Source: DATJKD01 sp963728295
Lineage (GTDB): Bacteria > Pseudomonadota > Gammaproteobacteria > Steroidobacterales > Steroidobacteraceae
DNA length: 64,000 nucleotides
Reading direction: 5' to 3'
Assembly (NCBI GenBank): GCA_963728295.1
Contig: CAVSKB010000016.1
Location: 1-64,000 of the forward strand
Shown here: one piece after another, positions 1-8,782 of the stretch
How the letters are laid out: each line of letters begins with the position of its first letter
How positions within the stretch are numbered: position 1 is the stretch's first letter
The notes under the pieces: generated by a model
What the model was told of the DNA's origin: nothing
Seen by the model: the letters and a program-made list of their open reading frames with translations, nothing else
Database searches by the model: none
Position numbers and translations under genes: made by a program

Positions 1-826
1 CGCCACGCCCTTCTCGCCGACGATGATCGATGGCCACGCCGGTCCCAGCCGCGCGCGTGCGACACGTCGTGCAGCACGATGATGCCCGGAGCACCCAACG
101 CCGTGCCGCTGCCGCGACCACTCCGGTGGAACGACCTGTCCCGATCGCCGACAAAATGCTGTTGCACCAGTGATGCCGGCAGCGGCCCGGTGCGCACCGG
201 GTTCAGCGACCCTTCCAGCGGCGTGGCCCGCGGTACGCCGCCCACGCGTCGATATCGAGATTGCCACCGATCGTGAGGACACGTTGCACTCCGCCGAGAC
301 GCTCGGCGAGCAGCACGGCCAGCGCGCCGCCGCCGCTGTGTCCGTAAGCTCGATCGCGTCGGTCGTCACGCCCGGTGCGCGTCTGCTCGATGACCCGCGC
401 CATGCTGTCGACGATCCGCGGGCTGAATCGATCCAGCGTCCAATCGCGCGGCGTGCAGGACGGATCGTTCGCGAGCCCGAAATAGCACGGCCGCCCCACA
501 TAGATCGACGGCGCCGGATCGATCGCCATCAACCGCAGCATCAACGGGTTACGCGGTGTCGGGTCCGCGGCCACATCGTGGCGGGCGACGTAGGGCGTTC
601 CATCACCCTCGATGTAGACATGCAGCGCGCCCTGCGGACGCTGCTGACGCGCATTCGTGAACACCACATGCGTGTAATCCACGCCGCGTTGCACGCGGCG
701 CTCGAACCCGAATTCGCGCGCGATCTCGTCGGGACGCGACAGGCTCCCCGCGCAACCCGTCGCGACCATAGCCGCCGCGGCCACAAACACGGCCCGCCGC
801 GCGCGTATCTCGCTCGTCAGGGACAT
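1..826 (-). CDS. Alpha/beta-hydrolase-like lipoprotein (frameshifted, 3' end outside window)
   Basis: The product starts with a lipoprotein-type signal ending in a VATGC lipobox around residue 25, so it is probably anchored in the envelope. A nucleophile-elbow-like GHSGGGALA motif lies near residue 165, which suggests a serine hydrolase; the substrate is unknown. The first frame stops at 203. The homologous-looking continuation (TPLEGSLNPVRTGPLPASLV, then an LHDVSHARGW segment with a plausible catalytic His) lies in a second frame down to about base 60, and a third frame runs off the window. Around 345-375 a segment reading VTTDAIELT in a shifted frame also fits better than the open frame. 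It begins 11 bp after the DUF2868 gene on the same strand, so the two are probably co-transcribed. Confidence 0.6.
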
Positions 827-836
827 CTGCCGCGAG

Positions 837-2338
837 CTATGCCCTTTCCTCCGCCTCGAGCAGCGTCAGCTCGAGCCCGTACCCGGCGAGGAAGTTCCGC
901 CAGAGCTGCCGCCGCTCATCGAGACGTCGTTCGTACGAAGCGTCCAGCCCCATTCGGGCGGCGTAGGGCGCCTCGTCGACCACGATCAGCAGCTCGGGTG
1001 CGGGGCGTGCACGCTGCACGGCGTCTCGCACCGTGGCGACCACGAGGCCGTGATTCTCGCTCTCCGGCGTGGCACCGAGGCTGAACAGGAGCACGTGAGC
1101 TTCGGAAGCCGGGGCACCCGGGCCCGCTTCCAGGCCGCCCGCGAGCGCTTCCTCGCCATAGTGCAGCACTGGTTGTGTCGCGAGCCGGACAGGTGTTCCG
1201 AGGTGGCGCGCCAGCATGCTCTGTAGCGCGGCCAGCGTTCCGGCCGGTGGCTCGTAGGCATAAGGCTTCACGACAACCACGGCACTGCGCATCCCCCGTC
1301 CAGCCGCCCCGAACACACGCCGCGCATAGGCCGCGAGTGAAGGCGGCATGCCGGAGAAATAGGTCGAGCGCAGCTCGGCCAGCCAGCCAGCCACTGCGAG
1401 CGCAGTTCGCGGGATGACGACATAGATGGCGAGGGTGACGGCGATGAGGTGGATCCAGGGCGCGGCATCGCCGCCACCGCCAGCGCCGTCCCAGCGCAGC
1501 GCGGCGACCGCGTCCGTCGATGCGGGCAGCGCCACCCCGGACAGGCGCGCCGCCGGGCCGTGAAACCACGCGAAGCACGTCGAGACCTGCGAGGGGCCGA
1601 GAAACGTGCTTTCCCAGCCCGCCTCATAACGAAAGACGATGCCGCGGAAGTACAGACCGGCGATCAAACCGAGCGCGAGGGTCGCCGAGCCGAGATGCAG
1701 CAGACGTCGGGCCAGCGCGCCCGCGATGGGCGGCGACAGGCGGGCCCACTCCGTGACGAACGCCTCCACGGCACGGCCGAGCCCGACATGCACTTCGCCG
1801 CTCCTGCGTGCGATCGCGCGCAGCGGCCGGCCCACTGCCCGGCCGGCGATGGCGGCGAGCCCGCGTCCCGGACCGGCATCACGGCGGGTCCGACCAGCCC
1901 CGCGATTTTGCGCAGCCAGGCCGCGCCGAGTAGGAGGTATATGAGGAGGTTCCAGGCGATCACGCCCAGAAAGGGGAAAGCAAGAATGTTGATGCGGCGT
2001 GCTTCCTGGAGCGCCGAGAGAAGCATTCCGGATACCAGGGCACCAACCAGCAGCAACACGGTGAGCCACGCCGGCCACCGCACGCGCTCGAGCAGAGACT
2101 TGAGCACTGGGAAGCGTTGATCCAGCGACGCAGCCAGCCGTTCGGAGCGCTCAGTCAATGCCCGCGCGTGGCGGCGTCCCGGGCGCGCGGTATCGAAGTC
2201 GGCGGTCGAGAGACCGAGCTCGCGCAGCGTCTCGCGCGTCGCCTGCTCGCGATCGGCCAGCGGCAGCAGGGCGTGCGTCGGGTCGGTTTCCTCGACGGCC
2301 TTGACCAGCAGGACGACGGGGATCGAATTGGCGCGCAT
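837..2338 (-). CDS. DUF2868 domain membrane protein (frameshifted)
   Basis: Two overlapping frames make one protein of about 500 residues. The N-terminal part (bases 2338 to about 1890) has a DREQATRETL segment and two hydrophobic stretches (TVLLLVGALVSGMLL and a segment with LGVIAWNLLIYLLLGA). The C-terminal part (about 1890 to 837) has further membrane segments and a soluble tail containing ELLIVVDEAPYAARM and ERRLDERRQLWRNF. This is the DUF2868 architecture, often encoded beside a DUF3482 GTPase-like partner, which is absent here. Function is unknown. The frame change is near 1880. The start-to-stop length is two over a multiple of three, so this site is probably a lost base. The next gene on the strand is the hydrolase-like lipoprotein. 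Confidence 0.65.
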
Positions 2339-2434
2339 CGCGCCGGCATGCTACCCGATCGCGCGCTCCGCCTCGTAATGCGAGAATCGGCTCAGAGCGG
2401 CGTTACAGTTCGAGATGTAGCTCCGAGGCAAGTC

Positions 2435-2830
2435 ATGGGCAAGTACGTCACGCATAAGGGCGGCTGTCACTGCGGCGACGTCGCATTCGAGGTCGCCGCG
2501 CCAGCCCGGCTGCGCGTGCAGGAGTGCAACTGCTCGATCTGCCGGATGACGGGGTTTCTGCACCTGATCGTCCCGGCGAGCTGCTTCGTGCTGATGAAGG
2601 GCGCTGACGCGCTCACGACCTATGCCTTCAACACCGGCACCGCGCAGCACCTGTTCTGCCGGCGCTGCGGCATCAAGTCCTTCTACGTGCCGCGCTCGAA
2701 CCCGGACGGCTTCAGCATCAACGCGCGTTGCCTTGATCCCGCCACGATCGAACGCCTGGACATCGAGCCCTTCGATGGCCAGAACTGGGAGGCGTCGGCG
2801 GATACGCTGCGCGAGCTTTCGCGGGAGTAG
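2435..2830 (+). CDS. GFA family protein (glutathione-dependent formaldehyde-activating enzyme/CENP-V fold)
   Basis: This 131-residue protein has the zinc-binding pattern of the Gfa/CENP-V fold: GGCHCGDVAFEV near the start, ECNCSICRMTGF about 30 residues on, and a LFCRRCGIKSF pair near residue 80. The length matches single-domain GFA proteins. Family members bind structural and catalytic zinc, and a few act on S-hydroxymethylglutathione; for most the substrate is unknown, and that holds here. I start it at the ATG at 2435, where the Gfa homology begins, rather than the longer open frame upstream. It is transcribed away from the DUF2868 gene, so the roughly 95-bp gap should hold two promoters. 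Confidence 0.85.
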   Translation: MGKYVTHKGGCHCGDVAFEVAAPARLRVQECNCSICRMTGFLHLIVPASCFVLMKGADALTTYAFNTGTAQHLFCRRCGIKSFYVPRSNPDGFSINARCLDPATIERLDIEPFDGQNWEASADTLRELSRE

Positions 2831-2872
2831 GCGCCTGCCCCCAGGGCGCCGAACCCGATTTGAGCTACGCCG

Positions 2873-3103
2873 TCAGGCGGCGCGGCTCGGCGGCGGTCGC
2901 GGCATCGGCGCGGCTTGCTCCGGACTCGCGGAACCGTAGAGGTTCGCCGACACGTGCGGGGCGGGCCGCTTGCGTGCCTTCAACCGCTCGGCGCGCAAGG
3001 CCTTGGCGCGTTCGGCGCGACGGTGCTCCCGCCGGCGGCGCAGTGCGCCCACCGATACCAAGGCAATCACTGCCAGGAGAAACATCAATAGAATTAGCTT
3101 CAT
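2873..3103 (-). CDS. Small single-pass membrane protein, unknown function
   Basis: A 76-residue protein. The first 20 residues form one hydrophobic segment (MKLILLMFLLAVIALVSVGA). A strongly basic stretch rich in Arg, Ala and Lys follows, then a Pro/Ala-rich tail. It could be a membrane anchor with a basic cytoplasmic tail, or a signal-anchored nucleic-acid or envelope-binding peptide. I recognise no family. It converges with the GFA gene (43 bp gap). The reading frame and typical codon use make it likely to be real, but there is no homology evidence. Confidence 0.45.
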   Translation of the reverse strand: MKLILLMFLLAVIALVSVGALRRRREHRRAERAKALRAERLKARKRPAPHVSANLYGSASPEQAAPMPRPPPSRAA

Positions 3104-3315
3104 TCCCTAAACTCCGACCGAGTTGCGGCGCCGTCCCCGTAGCGCCCTCTTTCCCTGTTTGTAGGTTGCGCGCCTTCCTGGCGGTTACGGGGAGGATGCC
3201 ATCGACGGCGCCCCCGCACAATCCGGATTAGGTGCAAACGGATGAAATTTCTGCTACAGGCGGGCGCCTGCCGCCCGCGACCGGCGCCGCCCGGATTGAG
3301 TCAAGTGCGAAAGGG

Positions 3316-4498
3316 TCAGCGGGGCTGGGGCCGGAGCTGGTCCAGACGGGTCTGACCGCTCCGGGTCTCGTAGAAGCACGACGCCTGGTAGAGCGCGTTG
3401 CCCTGCTTGAGCTGCAGCCCCACGGTCAGGCCGTTCTGCACGGGGCTCGCAGCGCGCTGCCCCACCACCTGGTAGCCGACACGCTTGGCGTGGGCCATGC
3501 AGGCGGTCTCCGCCCTGACCTTGAGATCGGTGCCGGCACCACCACCGGACCCGCTGCCCTGGTCGATGAAGAGGCTCGATCGGTTACTTTGCGGGTCGTA
3601 ACGGCAATCCGCGGCTACCGGGTGCCCGCGCAGCTTGCCGTGCACCGTCGCCTGCCAGTAGCTACCGTGGCTCCGCGCCGGCGTGACGTTGAGCACCGCG
3701 ATGAACTGCCGTTGCGCCTCCGCGCGGCAGGAAGCCTCGGCACGCTGCTGCATGCCGCTCGAGCCGCCCCCGTCTCCACCGCCGCCGATCGCCCGGAACT
3801 GCGCCTGGCAGCCGGCCGTGACCCAGACGACGCCCGGCCGCACGCCCCACGTCGAATCCTTGCGGCAGTTTCCGGTGTACGTGCGCACCATCTGCGCGTC
3901 AGTGCCCCCCTGGATGCGGCACTCGCGGTACCGGCCGTCCGTGGAGCGGCAGTCGAAGTACTGTCCGCCGCCGCCACCACCCGGATCTCCGCGCACGACC
4001 TCGAACTGCGCCCGGCAGCCGCGGTCGACCCACACCCGGTCGCCGCGCTGACCCCAGTTGTACCCCTCCTGGCAGGCCGTCTTCGAGTACTGCCGAACCA
4101 GCCGCGCCCGCCCGTCGACAGGGAGCTGGCACTCGCGGTACTTCGCGTTCTCCGACAGGCAGTCAAAGCGCATCCCGCCGCTGCCGCCACCACCGCCACC
4201 GCCGAAGTCGAACCCCGAGAAGCTGACCTGCCCGGTGCTGGTGCGCACCGAGCAGATGCCATCGTCGGTGCGCCCTTGGGCGTTGCGCAGGGTGAGCTCG
4301 AGCTGCCAACCGTCCGGGACCTGCCGGAAATTGCCGGTACGCAGCGACCTGGTAGCCGTTGCGGCCGGCTTCCCGCGCGCAATCGCTCTGCGCCGATCGG
4401 GTGGCCGGGGCCTGGGCGAGGCCGGGCACCGGCCGCAACAGGCCCGCCGTGACGGCGACCGCGATCAGAACTGCGCGCATCCCGGTCTTCCGCTCCAT
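3316..4498 (-). CDS. Secreted protein with tandem DUF3011 domains (frameshifted)
   Basis: It begins with a signal peptide (about residues 1-30, ending near GLAQA). At least two DUF3011 repeats follow, each with an F-D-C...Y-R-E-C...W...V-W-V-x-x-G-C-x-A-Q-F pattern and four cysteines. Poly-Gly/Ser linkers of 5-9 residues separate them. The C-terminal region has two further Cys-containing segments (RAEASCRAEAQRQF and TACMAHAKRVGYQV). The start at 4498 has a GGGAG ribosome-binding sequence in front. The frame changes near 4347, where the NGYQV frame must switch to LRTGNFRQVPDGW; total length is one base over a multiple of three. DUF3011 proteins are periplasmic or outer-envelope proteins of unknown role. 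No partner gene is obvious. Confidence 0.7.
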
Positions 4499-4544
4499 GA
4501 CTGCTCCCTCGTCCCGCGTCCGGGTGCTGCTTTCTGATCGATGT

Positions 4545-6543
4545 CTACCAGTGGATGCCGCGCATGATCGTAGCGAAGATCATTGCCTCGCGCGTCGGCG
4601 GCCGCTGCGACTCCTCGCCTTTCCTGCCCTGTGCCGCCGCCGAGTCCGGGAACATGCGGAAGGCCGTGTTCATCACGACCTCGGACATCTTCGGCATCAT
4701 CAGGTGCATGATCTCGGCGGCCACCCCGAGCCGCGTCGCGATGCGCTGCGGCCGGCGGATGATGGCATCGGCGATCATGTCGGCGGCTTCGTCCGGCGTG
4801 ATGATGGTCGGCATCTCGTCGTAGATCTTCGTCGGCGCGATCATCGGCGTGCGCACCAGCGGCATGTTGATGATCGTGAAATGCACGCCCTCGTCGTGGA
4901 ACTCGGCGGCCGCGCAGCGCGCGAAGGATTCCAGCGCCGCCTTCGAGGACACATAGGCCGAGAACCGCGGGGCGTTGGTCAGCACGCCGATCGAGGAGAT
5001 GTTGACGATGTGACCGGACTTTCGCGCGGTCATCGCCGGCAGCAGGTTCATCGTGAGCCGCACGCAGGCGAAGTAGTTGAGCTGGATCGTGCGCTCGAAG
5101 TCGTGGAACCGGTCGTAGGAGAGGTTGATCGATCGGCGGATCGAGCGTCCCGCGTTGTTGATCAGGATGTCGACGCCGCCGAACTCCTTGAGGATGTCGC
5201 GGGCCAGCTTGTCGTTCGCGGCATAGTCGGTGATGTCGCACGAGTAGGTTGTCGCGTGCCCGCCGCGATCGGTGATCAGCTTGCGCACCTCCGCGAGCTT
5301 TTCCTCGTCGCGCGCCACGATCACGACCTTGCCACCGGCGTCGGCGATCCGGACCGCCGCCGCCTCGCCGATCCCGGATGATCCACCCGTGATTACGACG
5401 ACCTTGCCCTTGACCGCGCCCTTGAGGCTCCGATCGATCGAGAGATCCGGATCGAGGTGCCGCTCCCAGTAATCCCACAACCGCCAGGCGTAGTCCTCGA
5501 GCGGCGGGACGCGGATGCGCGCCTTGTCCAGCAGCTTCTGCGTCGCGCTCGAATCGAACCGCGTCGGGTAGTTCATGAACTGCAGCACGGCGCGCGGCAC
5601 CTGCAGATCGCGCAGCACCTGGTCGAAGACGTTCTGTACGGGCTTGTTGCGCCCGAGAGCGCCCAGCATTCCCTCCGGCACCATCGCAAACACCTTTGGA
5701 TCGACGCGCATCGCCATTTCGGGCGCGTGCGCTGCGCGAGCGAAGATGTTGAGCGCCTCGCCGACGCGCATCACTCGCGGATCGGTGAGATGAAAGCAGC
5801 GGCCGTCCTTGCCCTTCAGATGCGCGAGGTGAACCATCGCGTCGACGACGAAGTCGACCGGCACCAGGTTGAGGTACCCGCCCTCGACGCCAACCAGCGG
5901 AATCCAGCGCGGCCAGGACTCCCGAAGCTTCTGCAGCGCCTTGAAGAAGTAGTAGGGGCCGTCGATCTTGTCGATCGCGCCGGTCTGCGAATGCCCGACG
6001 ACGGCACCGGGCCGGTAGATGCGGAAGGGCACGCGGCCATTGGCGCGCACCATCGCTTCGGAATCGTGCTTGGTGCGGTGATACGGGTGATCGAGGTCCT
6101 CGGCCTCTTCGAACATGTCCTCGGTGAACGTGCCGCGATAGAGACCCGCCGCGGCGATCGAGCTCACGAAATGGAAGCAGCCGGCGTCGACGTCATGCGC
6201 GAACGAGAGCGCGTGCTCGGTGCCGGTGATGTTGGCGCGGTGCATCGCCTCGGCGCTGGCCTCGATGTCGTAGACGGCGCCGAGATGGAAGAAGTGCGTG
6301 ATCTTGCCCTTGAGCTTGCGCAGATCCGCGCTTGCCGATCCCGAGTCCGGTCTGCGCGAGGTCGCCCTTGACCGCGATCACGCGCCGGGCGGCTTCCTTT
6401 CCCCAGAACTCCTTGAGCTCGTCGAGCTTGCTCAGCGACCGTCCGCGCACGAGGACATAGACCGTGCTCCTGCCGCGCTGCAGCAGCGTGCGTACCAGGT
6501 AGCGGCCGATGAACCCGGTCGCGCCGGTCACGAAGTAACTCAT
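4545..6543 (-). CDS. Bidomain fatty acyl-CoA reductase (alcohol-forming), frameshifted
   Basis: About 665 residues with two Rossmann domains. The N-terminal reductase domain starts VTGATGFIGRYLV and has a YHRTKHDSE active-site pair and GYLNLVPVDFVVDA. The C-terminal SDR domain has VVITGGSSGIGEA, NNAGRSIRRS and SAYVSSKAALE. Order, length and sequence closely recall the Marinobacter enzyme that reduces fatty acyl-CoA to fatty alcohol through the aldehyde with NADPH, the first step of wax ester synthesis; that match is from memory. The frame changes near 6340 (after GLGIGK), and the length is one base over a multiple of three. It diverges from a phasin gene, which suggests a storage-lipid locus. 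No wax ester synthase is seen in this window. Confidence 0.8.
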
Positions 6544-6700
6544 GTTCTTCTCCCAAGGCCGGCGCGGCGCAGACGACCTGCACCGGTTTTTGCGCCTACC
6601 ATAGAAGCCGGCCCGGGGCAGGTCAACGCCGAATGACGAGACAGCAGCAGACCACCGCAACGCCGAAGACCAGGCGAAAGAAAATGCGGTGGCGGGCCGA

Positions 6701-6728
6701 TTGACACAGTGCAGCATGCGGCTACGAT
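6701..6728 (+). promoter_or_regulatory. Sigma-70-type promoter for the phasin gene
   Basis: A perfect TTGACA (6701-6706) is followed after 16 bp by TACGAT (6723-6728). The promoter reads toward the phasin start at 6789, giving a leader of about 55 nt. It is the best-matching housekeeping promoter I noticed in the window. No start site has been measured. Confidence 0.6.
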
Positions 6729-6741
6729 GCGCGCTCGTCGA

Positions 6742-6762
6742 TCGGTGATTGGTCGGTGATTG
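6742..6762. repeat. Two 10-bp direct repeats in the phasin leader
   Basis: TCGGTGATTG occurs at 6742-6751 and again at 6753-6762, so the repeats are spaced 11 bp, one helical turn. They lie just downstream of the predicted -10 and could be an operator for a repressor bound on one face of the helix, such as a PHA-responsive regulator. The function is inferred only from position and spacing. Confidence 0.4.
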
Positions 6763-6788
6763 CAGGGCAGCGAGCCCGCGGGGGTGTG

Positions 6789-7308
6789 ATGGCCACACGA
6801 AAGCGCCGTGGTGGGTCGGGCAAGGCGAAGTCCTCCGGGTCGCGCAGCACGGGTATCCCGGCCGGGATGATGGAAGGTGTACAGCAGATCTGGCTTGCGG
6901 GCATGGGTGCGCTCGCCCGCGCCCAGCGTGACGGGCCTGCGGCATTCAACGATGCGGTGACAGAGGGGCTGAAGCTCCTCGACCGCTCGCGATCAGGTGC
7001 CGAGCGTCTCGTCAGGGAGGCGATCGACACGGCGCAGGGATCGATGCAGGCGCGCATCGACAGCGCGATGAGCCAGGCGAACGAGACCTGGGACAGCCTT
7101 GAGACCATGTTCCAGAACCGCGTGCAACGCGCGCTGATGCAGATCGGCGTCCCCACCGCCGAGGAAGTTCGCAAGCTGACGCGCAGGGTCGCCGAGCTCA
7201 ACGAGAGCGTCATGGCGTTGTCGCTCAAGCGGGCCGCCCCTCGTTCGGCGCAAGGCGCGCATCAAGCGCGCTTCCGGGACCTCGAGCAGGCGCCGGCGGC
7301 GCGCCTGA
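6789..7308 (+). CDS. Phasin, polyhydroxyalkanoate granule-associated protein (frameshifted near C-terminus)
   Basis: The amphipathic helical core (QQIWLAGMGALARAQRDG, then long Ala/Glu/Arg helices with EEVRKLTRRVAELNES) is that of the PhaF/PhaI-type phasin family, which coats PHA granules and controls their size. The start at 6789 gives a basic N-terminus, MATRKRRGG. In the open frame the protein would run to 7364 with an unlikely tail. With one base removed near 7230-7248 the frame gives a short Lys/Arg-rich tail (RKARIKRASG...) ending at 7308, which is more like a phasin. It is divergent from the fatty acyl-CoA reductase gene. Confidence 0.75.
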
Positions 7309-7329
7309 TCGACGAGGCCGACCGGGCTC

Positions 7330-7413
7330 ATGCTCGATCTGCAACGACGCGAAGTGCTCGATGACGAGTCGCGGAGTTTCGAAGGTGCGGTCCGCGCCGG
7401 GCTCACCGCGTGA
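7330..7413 (+). CDS. Possible 27-residue ORF ahead of the FFLEELY gene
   Basis: An ATG at 7330 opens a 27-codon frame (MLDLQRREVLDDESRSFEGA...) whose TGA overlaps the GTG start of the next gene as GTGA, an arrangement typical of translational coupling. It may be a true small protein, the tail of the phasin if a second indel exists, or chance. I recognise no family. Confidence 0.25.
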   Translation: MLDLQRREVLDDESRSFEGAVRAGLTA

Positions 7414-8168
7414 GGCTGCGTGGGCCTCCTGCCGCGGGATCCCGGCGCCGCATCGAATCGGGCAGGCTGCACAAGCTGCTGACGCGCAATGCGGAGCTTC
7501 GCGATGTGTTCCGCGGCGAGCCCGAGCTCACGCGCAGGCTCGAGGCGCTGCAGGACTGGCAATCACGTCGCCTGCTGCGCACGCACAAGGACCTGCATTC
7601 GGATCCGCGTTACCGGCCGGCCGTCGAATTCTTCACTGACGAGCTTTACGGCTCTGGCGATCCGCGGGCGCGCGATCGCGACCTGCTCAAGGTCGAGCGC
7701 ATGATGGAGCGGTTGCTGCCACCCGATGCGCTGGCGGCGCTCTGCCTTGCCATCGAGCTCGAAGTACTGTCGCAGGAGCTCGATGCGGAAGTGGTGCGCG
7801 CGCTGCCGGACGGCGCGATCACCGAAGAGAGGTATGCTGAGGCGTATCGCACCGTTGGTCGGCGCGAGGATCGTGAGCGGCAGATCGAGCTCATGAACAG
7901 CATCGGGCAGTACCTGGATGGCGTCGTAAAGAAACCCATCGTGCGGGCGCTCGTGCACCTCGCACGCGCGCCCGCGCATGCCGCCGGGTTCGGCGGCCTG
8001 CAGGACTTCCTCGAGCGGGGTCTCGCGGCCTTCGAGCGCATGGGGGGCGCCGAGCCATTCCTCGCGGCCATCCACGATCGGGAGCAGCACGCGATGGAGG
8101 AGTTGTTCGCCCGCACGGCCCAAGACAGGGACGGTGTGAGCGACCCGGACGAGGGCTCCGTCGCATGA
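7410..8168 (+). CDS. FFLEELY-motif family protein, unknown function
   Basis: A 252-residue soluble, helical protein. The signature region reads DPRYRPAVEFFTDELYG, a close variant of the FFLEELY motif that names this proteobacterial family, and is preceded by LEALQDWQSRRLLRTH. Further family-like segments are VEFFTDELYGSGDPRARDRDL and GFGGLQDFLERGLAAFERMGG. No catalytic motif is evident. Translation probably starts at GTG 7410. Its stop overlaps the next gene's start (ATGA at 8165). The setting beside a phasin and an acyl-CoA reductase suggests, weakly, a link to lipid storage. Confidence 0.65.
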   Translation: MRLRGPPAAGSRRRIESGRLHKLLTRNAELRDVFRGEPELTRRLEALQDWQSRRLLRTHKDLHSDPRYRPAVEFFTDELYGSGDPRARDRDLLKVERMMERLLPPDALAALCLAIELEVLSQELDAEVVRALPDGAITEERYAEAYRTVGRREDRERQIELMNSIGQYLDGVVKKPIVRALVHLARAPAHAAGFGGLQDFLERGLAAFERMGGAEPFLAAIHDREQHAMEELFARTAQDRDGVSDPDEGSVA

Positions 8169-8782
8169 GCCGTCCGCGGAAGCGCATGCTGCGCTGGCGG
8201 CGGCCGGCGGTACAGGTCGACCTGCCGCTTCCCGATCCGCCTGGCAACTCGAAGGCGGAGAGCTCACTCGACCTGCCGTGGTGGCAGCGGCCGGTCGCAG
8301 TCGCGACCCTCGCGGGCCTGGCCGCGTTGCTGCTCATCCTGACGATCGCGTCTCAGGTCAGCGTGCGCCGCGAGCGTGTTGCTGCGGCCGCACTTGCCGC
8401 GCAGCTCAAGACCGCGACGCTGCGCGCACCGACACGCGACCGCTCGCTGCGGATCGTGCCGAATCCGCGCAGCTGGTCGGCGGCGCCGGATGCGACGATC
8501 GCGTGGCCAGAGCCGCCCGAGCTGATCGAGCTCTTCATGCCGGTGAGTTATTCGCGTTATCGTGTTTTCGCGGTCACGATCGACAAGACCGACCAGGGCC
8601 GCATGATGGTGCTGCAGCGGGTGACCCCCGACTCGAACGGCGACCTGCGGATCTCGCTCAACTCGAGCGCCTTCGGGCCGGGCGAGTACCGCTTGCGGCT
8701 GCAGGGCTATACCTGGCAAGGTCGGCGCGTCGACGCCGGCTGGATACGCCTCCGCATCAAACCGAGGTCGCCGCCGCAGTAG
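8165..8782 (+). CDS. Conserved-looking single-pass membrane protein, unknown function
   Basis: A 205-residue protein with a basic N-terminus (MSRPRKRMLRWRR), one transmembrane segment at about residues 43-63 (VAVATLAGLAALLLILTIAS) and a periplasmic domain of about 140 residues with a beta-rich C-terminus (LRISLNSSAFGPGEYRLRLQ, then WIRLRIKPR). The topology resembles envelope anchors or sensor-like proteins, but I cannot assign a family. It overlaps the FFLEELY-motif gene by 4 bp and is therefore coupled to it. Its stop lies only about 4 bp before the first repeat unit of the mobile element. Confidence 0.55.
   Translation: MSRPRKRMLRWRRPAVQVDLPLPDPPGNSKAESSLDLPWWQRPVAVATLAGLAALLLILTIASQVSVRRERVAAAALAAQLKTATLRAPTRDRSLRIVPNPRSWSAAPDATIAWPEPPELIELFMPVSYSRYRVFAVTIDKTDQGRMMVLQRVTPDSNGDLRISLNSSAFGPGEYRLRLQGYTWQGRRVDAGWIRLRIKPRSPPQ

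Noticed and set aside
3260..3278. Hairpin GCGGGCG/CGCCCGC after the DUF3011 gene as a terminator
   Set aside because: No T-tract follows on the minus strand, and such short GC stems are common by chance here.
3232..4452. A 406-codon plus-strand frame opposite the DUF3011 gene
   Set aside because: The minus strand has a signal peptide and repeated cysteine motifs; the plus frame has neither.
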